Assembly: GCA_902761625.1 (NCBI GenBank) | Contig: CACWLH010000006.1 | Coordinates: forward strand, 1-56,756 | From: an uncultured Erysipelotrichaceae bacterium | GTDB lineage: Bacteria; Bacillota_I; Bacilli_A; Erysipelotrichales; Erysipelotrichaceae | Reading direction: 5' to 3' | DNA length: 56,756 nucleotides | Shown here: piece after piece, positions 52,889 through 56,756 of the stretch | How positions within the stretch are numbered: position 1 is the first letter of the stretch | How the letters are laid out: each line of letters starts with the position of its first letter | The notes under the pieces: model-generated | What the model saw: only the letters and a program-made list of their open reading frames with translations | Database searches by the model: none | What the model was told of the DNA's origin: nothing | Program-made: the position numbers and the translations under genes

Positions 52889-54472
52889 ATGGAAAGAAAG
52901 TTCACCGGCGGAGAGATTGTCCGTCATTTCAAACGGGAAACCGTTGATCCCTCTTCCGATACATATCTCTATCAGATCATCGGTGAAGCCGAGCATACGG
53001 AAACCGGTGAAATGATGATGATTTACAGAGCACTCTATGGAGATCAAAGGATCTATGCCAGACCGCTGGAAATGTTCATGGGGGAAACCGATCATGAAAA
53101 GTATCCGCAGATCAGGCAGAAATACCGCTTTGAAAAATATGAGAACCGCCCGGCATATCCGGTCAGATTCACCAGTGCGGTGACGGATGAAGGTGTGTGC
53201 GTGCGCTCGATGATTGTTGAATATCCTGAGATGAATGTGGAACATATTGATGCGGACACATTCCGTGTTTATATGAAATCCTTTGTCGCCTGCGGTGAAA
53301 ACAGCGGCAGACCATATGCCTATTATGATGCTTCAAAACCTCTGGAAGTCATTGATGTGAAAACAGACGACGCAAAGGCGGAAGTCTTCTTCCGGCTGGC
53401 GAAGGCGCCGCTGCTCACCTGGCTGAAAGAAGGACGCAATACTCCCGCAAAACTGGAATTTGAAATTGTTCAGAACCATCCGGTCACGCTGCGCACCAAA
53501 GACGGCCGTGTGCTGAACATGAATGCGGATTACACATGCGCATGCAAAGACTGGAAAGATCTGGAAAATCCTGAACTGGAACAGTTTGTACCCGTAAAGG
53601 ATGAGATCAATTATCAGTTCCATAAAGGTACAAACCGGAAGCTGATTGTCTATTTCCATGGCAATGGCGAGGGGGATCTGCCTGTCAAGGCAACGGAAAA
53701 CAACTGCGCGCAGATCCTTGCCAACCGCGGCGGATGCGCATGGCTGACTGAAGCAAAGTCAGTCTTCGGCGATGCAAGCATCATGGCATTCCAGGCGCCG
53801 GACATGTGGTACTTCGCAGTCAGGAATCATCTGCTGGAGCCGTGCTACCGTGAAATCATGGATGTTGTGAAGGCGAATGACATTGATCCGGATGAGATCT
53901 ATCTGGCCGGTATTTCCGCCGGCGGTTTCATGAGCATCCGTATGATCATCGCCTATCCGCAATTGTTCCGCAGCGCCATGATCACCTGTCCCGCCCTGGA
54001 TGCGGCCAATGCGAGAAGCGGCAGCACCGATGCGATTCCGACTGACGCGGAACTGGAAAAGCTGCTTGAATCAAAGACGGTCATCTGGCTGGTGCAGGGG
54101 GAAACCGACAGTGCGGTCGATCCGGAACTTTGCGCAAAGCGGATCTGGAATATTCTCGCAGACGGATTCACAGTCGGGGAAACTTCATATCAGCCCGCCA
54201 TCGGCTCCGGCTTCACCACATATGAAACAGTGAACGGGAAATACAGGCTGAGTCTTTATGAAACCTTTGATCTTCATGAGATCACTGGTATCTCCGGTGA
54301 CAAAAGGCAGGGCGGCGTGATTCATTGCGCCGAGGATTATGACTGCGACGGTGTGTATGAGGAAGTTTCATACAACGATCACTGGACATGGATCTATACA
54401 TTCCATAATGATCCGAAGGATTCAGAAGGAACCCATATCTTTGAATGGGCAGCGGCATACGGAAGGAAATGA
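52889..54472 (+). CDS. DUF1653 domain fused to a PHB-depolymerase-like alpha/beta hydrolase
   Basis: 527 residues from ATG 52889 (GAGG nine bases upstream). Residues about 3-68 match DUF1653 ([11 protein letters not shown]...[24 protein letters not shown]...[10 protein letters not shown]), normally a stand-alone protein. Residues about 90-235 look like an all-beta N-terminal module of extracellular esterases. Residues about 245-520 are an alpha/beta hydrolase with YFHGNGEGD (oxyanion side), the nucleophile Ser343 in GISAGGFMS, and the acid region [10 protein letters not shown]. No signal peptide, so it acts in the cytoplasm unless exported otherwise. Followed by pepC after two bases. Confidence 0.8.
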   Translation: MERKFTGGEIVRHFKRETVDPSSDTYLYQIIGEAEHTETGEMMMIYRALYGDQRIYARPLEMFMGETDHEKYPQIRQKYRFEKYENRPAYPVRFTSAVTDEGVCVRSMIVEYPEMNVEHIDADTFRVYMKSFVACGENSGRPYAYYDASKPLEVIDVKTDDAKAEVFFRLAKAPLLTWLKEGRNTPAKLEFEIVQNHPVTLRTKDGRVLNMNADYTCACKDWKDLENPELEQFVPVKDEINYQFHKGTNRKLIVYFHGNGEGDLPVKATENNCAQILANRGGCAWLTEAKSVFGDASIMAFQAPDMWYFAVRNHLLEPCYREIMDVVKANDIDPDEIYLAGISAGGFMSIRMIIAYPQLFRSAMITCPALDAANARSGSTDAIPTDAELEKLLESKTVIWLVQGETDSAVDPELCAKRIWNILADGFTVGETSYQPAIGSGFTTYETVNGKYRLSLYETFDLHEITGISGDKRQGGVIHCAEDYDCDGVYEEVSYNDHWTWIYTFHNDPKDSEGTHIFEWAAAYGRK

Positions 54473-54474
54473 AT

Positions 54475-55779
54475 ATGTATACAATTGATCAGAATTTACT
54501 GGAAGAATTCCGCAATGGATTCGACCTGGACACAAATGCGAAAAACGCGCAGGCAGCCTGTGCCCGTACGGAAATCAAGGACCTTGTTTTCCTGCCGATG
54601 AATGCGGCAAGACTGAACGGAGACTTCTCCATCGAGGTGAAGACATCCGCCGTCACCGCCCAGGAGAAAAGCGGGCGATGCTGGATGTTTGCGGCGCTCA
54701 ATATCGTCCGTGAAAGAATCGGCGCAAAGTGCGGCATCAAGGATTTTGAACTCTCGGAAAACTACGCGGCTTTCTATGACAAGCTGGAAAAGGCAAACAA
54801 CGTGCTTGATCTGGCTGTGAAACATGCGCATGACAGTCTGGATGACAGAATGATGGAATATATTCTGGATGGCTTTCATGACGGGGGCTATTGGGATATG
54901 GCGGCCGATATCATCCGTAAATACGGTGTTGTGCCCAAGTGGGTAATGCCTGAGACCTATCAGTCCTCCCATACCGCGACCTTCATGAAGATGCACAATT
55001 CCATGATCCGCAAGGATGTGTGCGAACTGAGAAAGATGGTCAGGGAAGGAAAGAATCCGGATGAAAGAAGAAAGGAAATGCTCGCCGAGATTTACAAGGC
55101 GGAATGCATCGTCTTCGGCCAGCCGCCGAAGAGTTTTGACTTCGAATACCGCGATAAGGAAGGAAACTTCCATGCGGAGCGCAATCTGAGTCCGCAGGCA
55201 TTTTTGGAAAAGTATGCGGATTTCGATCCGGATGCTTTCATCACGGTTACCAATGAGCCGACCGAGCGGAAAAAGATGAACAGCTATTACCGCTTCCATT
55301 ACATCGGGTCGATGGCCGAAAGCAATGTGCGCTGTCTGAATCTGCCGATGGAGGAATTGAAAAAGCTCTCCATCGCCCAGCTCAAGGACGGTGTGCCGGT
55401 ATGGTTCGGATGTGATTCCGGCGCCTATGGCGACCGTACAAGCGGGGTCTGGGATCCGGATAGCTTTGCATACGGAAATGTGCTTGGGGAAGCGGACTTC
55501 TTCATGAACAAGAAGGACCGTCTGGAATATCGTGATTCCTTCGCCACCCATGCGATGATCCTGACCGGTGTCAATCTGGATGAAAACGGAACACCGGACA
55601 GATGGAAAATCGAAAACAGCTGGGGCAAGGATGTCGGAAAGAACGGCTACTTTGTGTGCAGCGATCATTACTTTGATGAATTTGTCTATGAAGTGATCAT
55701 TGACAGGAAATATCTGAATGATGCACAGAAGGCGCTTCTGGAAGAGGAGCCTTATGAGATCATGCCGTGGCAGGTATAA
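54475..55779 (+). CDS. pepC: Aminopeptidase C (bleomycin hydrolase family, C1B)
   Basis: 434 residues from ATG 54475 (AAGGAA at ten bases; two bases after the previous stop). Papain-like cysteine peptidase that forms hexamers inside the cell. Catalytic residues visible: Gln63, Cys69 in SGRCWMF, His359 in ATHAMILTG and Asn381 in ENSWG. Complements the M42 enzyme in trimming peptides. C-terminal end matches family (blocked-arm peptidase). Confidence 0.94.
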   Translation: MYTIDQNLLEEFRNGFDLDTNAKNAQAACARTEIKDLVFLPMNAARLNGDFSIEVKTSAVTAQEKSGRCWMFAALNIVRERIGAKCGIKDFELSENYAAFYDKLEKANNVLDLAVKHAHDSLDDRMMEYILDGFHDGGYWDMAADIIRKYGVVPKWVMPETYQSSHTATFMKMHNSMIRKDVCELRKMVREGKNPDERRKEMLAEIYKAECIVFGQPPKSFDFEYRDKEGNFHAERNLSPQAFLEKYADFDPDAFITVTNEPTERKKMNSYYRFHYIGSMAESNVRCLNLPMEELKKLSIAQLKDGVPVWFGCDSGAYGDRTSGVWDPDSFAYGNVLGEADFFMNKKDRLEYRDSFATHAMILTGVNLDENGTPDRWKIENSWGKDVGKNGYFVCSDHYFDEFVYEVIIDRKYLNDAQKALLEEEPYEIMPWQV

Positions 55780-55792
55780 GAAAGAAGGTGAC

Positions 55793-56149
55793 ATGATGAT
55801 ATTTGTGGGCTATCCGAAATGCAGCACCAGCAGAAAGGCGGAAAAATGGCTGCAGGACAGAAACATCTCCTATGAATTCCGCCACATTGCAGAAGACAAT
55901 CCTTCTTATGAGGAACTGAAGAAATGGCATGAACAAAGCGGCCTTGATCTGAAGCGGTTCTACAACACCAGCGGCAGACTTTACAAATCGATGAATCTCA
56001 AGGATAAGATCCCCACGATGAGCGCGGATGAGCAGTATCAGCTGCTTTCCACCGACGGACTTCTTGTCAAAAGGCCGATCGTGATCGATGGAGATACGGT
56101 GCTTGTCGGCTTTAAGGAAGCGGAGTGGATCAGCCATTTCGGTGACTGA
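55793..56149 (+). CDS. ArsC/Spx-like thioredoxin-fold protein (CXXS)
   Basis: 118 residues from ATG 55793 (AGAAGGTG upstream; ATG 55796 is equivalent). Thioredoxin-like fold with YPKCSTSRKAEKWL near the N-terminus and RPIVIDGDTVLVGF at the end, as in ArsC/Spx/MgsR/YffB. The active motif is CSTS, not CXXC, so it cannot form Spx's intramolecular disulfide and is nearer the single-Cys YffB-like group. 13 bases after pepC; probably cotranscribed. Confidence 0.88.
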   Translation: MMIFVGYPKCSTSRKAEKWLQDRNISYEFRHIAEDNPSYEELKKWHEQSGLDLKRFYNTSGRLYKSMNLKDKIPTMSADEQYQLLSTDGLLVKRPIVIDGDTVLVGFKEAEWISHFGD

Positions 56150-56158
56150 GTAAACCGG

Positions 56159-56187
56159 TTGAGAATGCGTGCGATCCATTGTAAGAT
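56159..56187 (+). promoter_or_regulatory. Promoter of the HAD phosphatase gene
   Basis: TTGAGA (56159-56164), 17-base spacer, TAAGAT (56182-56187). Confidence 0.65.
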
Positions 56188-56220
56188 TGAAAGCGGTTTT
56201 ACAGGAACGAGGAAAAAGAC

Positions 56221-56756
56221 ATGCTGAAAAAATTATCGGCGGTTGTGGCGGATATTGACGGCACACTGGCTATTAAGGGCGGCAATCTGATGCCCCGCAC
56301 AAGAGCAGCAATTCAAAGATTACATGAAGAGGGAGTGCTCTTCGGTGTTGCCAGCGGCAGACCGATGGACAGACGCATCCTCGATATGGCAAAAGAATGG
56401 GACCTCGGCTTTGCGTTCGATCTTGCCATCGGTATGAACGGTGGTGATCTCTATGACCGCAAAACCGGACAGATCAATCATTTCCACCAGCTGAAAAAAG
56501 AGGATGTGAAAACCATCCTGACAATGCTGGACGGACTTGACCTCAATGCGATTGTCTATGTCAACGGATATGACGAGATCAATGCGCTGCGCATGGATGA
56601 TTTCCTGAGAGACTCCCAGAAGCGCAATCATTCCATCGTGGAAATCGGAGATATCGATTTTGTCAGCCGTCATGATACCGGCAAGATTGAATGTCAGATG
56701 AAGCCATGGGTGAAACCGCTGTTTCTGGAAAGAGTCGCGGCCAACCCTTCGGACAG
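56221..56756 (+). CDS. HAD superfamily (Cof-type) phosphatase, cut by the window end
   Basis: At least 178 residues; open to the last base. Motif I is VVADIDGTLA, with the nucleophile and acid aspartates, and motif II is VASGRP. The cap begins after GMNGGDLYD. Cof-like members dephosphorylate sugar phosphates or nucleotides such as FMN. RBS GAGGAAAAAG before ATG 56221. Motifs III and IV lie outside the window. Confidence 0.88.
   Translation, partial: MLKKLSAVVADIDGTLAIKGGNLMPRTRAAIQRLHEEGVLFGVASGRPMDRRILDMAKEWDLGFAFDLAIGMNGGDLYDRKTGQINHFHQLKKEDVKTILTMLDGLDLNAIVYVNGYDEINALRMDDFLRDSQKRNHSIVEIGDIDFVSRHDTGKIECQMKPWVKPLFLERVAANPSD

Noticed and set aside
54496..55794. 432-codon minus-strand open frame opposite pepC
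   Set aside because: Antisense to an intact peptidase with all catalytic residues; no family likeness and no promoter.

Overview
This window is ordinary chromosome of a low- to mid-GC Gram-positive anaerobe (Bacillota). It most likely belongs to the Erysipelotrichales or a near relative. Supporting signs are the sepF-ylmH-divIVA-(T-box)-ileS order, an S-box in front of metK, a type III glutamine synthetase, two PPi-type phosphofructokinases, ECF-type transporters, an OppF with a long internal insertion (recalled also from Mollicutes), and near-perfect sigma-A promoters and AGGAGG-type ribosome sites. I see no prophage, insertion sequence or CRISPR array. The species is an inference, because no rRNA gene is present.

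Layout. 1-1628: an upstream terminator, a palindrome and a membrane protein that joins leucine-rich repeats to Ltp-type repeats. 1770-3431: PPi-phosphofructokinase. 3596-7061: pentaheme nitrite reductase NrfA followed by the ResB/CcsA cytochrome c maturation pair. 7179-9679: overlapping tsaE-tsaB-rimI-tsaD (tRNA t6A modification). 9754-15030: rex, asnS, an ABC-F protein and a second PPi-type PFK, then tRNA-Ser and a small membrane protein. 16240-24143: an oligopeptide ABC importer operon. 24262-29973: an M42 peptidase, then sepF-ylmH-divIVA and T-box-ileS. 30080-31364: metK (minus) behind a SAM-I riboswitch that appears to lack P4. 31464-35738: AI-2E-family permease, glnN, NifU-like and PAP2-like genes. 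35804-41180: S1-domain protein, then a complete ECF transporter with two tandem SAM hydrolase-family genes. 41241-44377 (minus): cobalt/nickel ECF transporter cbiMN-cbiQ-cbiO plus an HD-domain gene, facing a tetR gene across a shared palindromic promoter. 45098-56756: GDPD, CBS/DRTGG pyrophosphatase, DUF937, rpiB, flavin reductase, tRNA-Thr, M20 hydrolase, LacI regulator, DUF1653-esterase fusion, pepC, ArsC/Spx-like protein and a truncated HAD phosphatase.

The most unusual locus is the opp operon. Its OppC carries a predicted seven-bladed RCC1-like propeller inserted in the first extracellular loop. Its OppF carries about 180 residues of predicted coiled coil inserted between Walker A and the Q-loop. 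A 77-residue single-span membrane protein closes the operon. An importer remodelled on both membrane faces in one operon is my best candidate for an undescribed system. Other items worth attention are a membrane-anchored NrfA without NrfH in an apparently fermentative genome, the P4-less S-box, the LRR-Ltp fusion, the duplicated SAM hydrolases beside an orphan-substrate ECF transporter, and a PPi-centred energy theme (two PFPs and a nucleotide-regulated PPase).

The genes fit an amino-acid/peptide-fermenting lifestyle: peptide import (Opp), peptidases (M42, PepC, M20), methionine/SAM handling (metK, SAM hydrolases), nitrogen assimilation (GlnN), redox sensing (Rex) and dissimilatory nitrite reduction as an electron sink.
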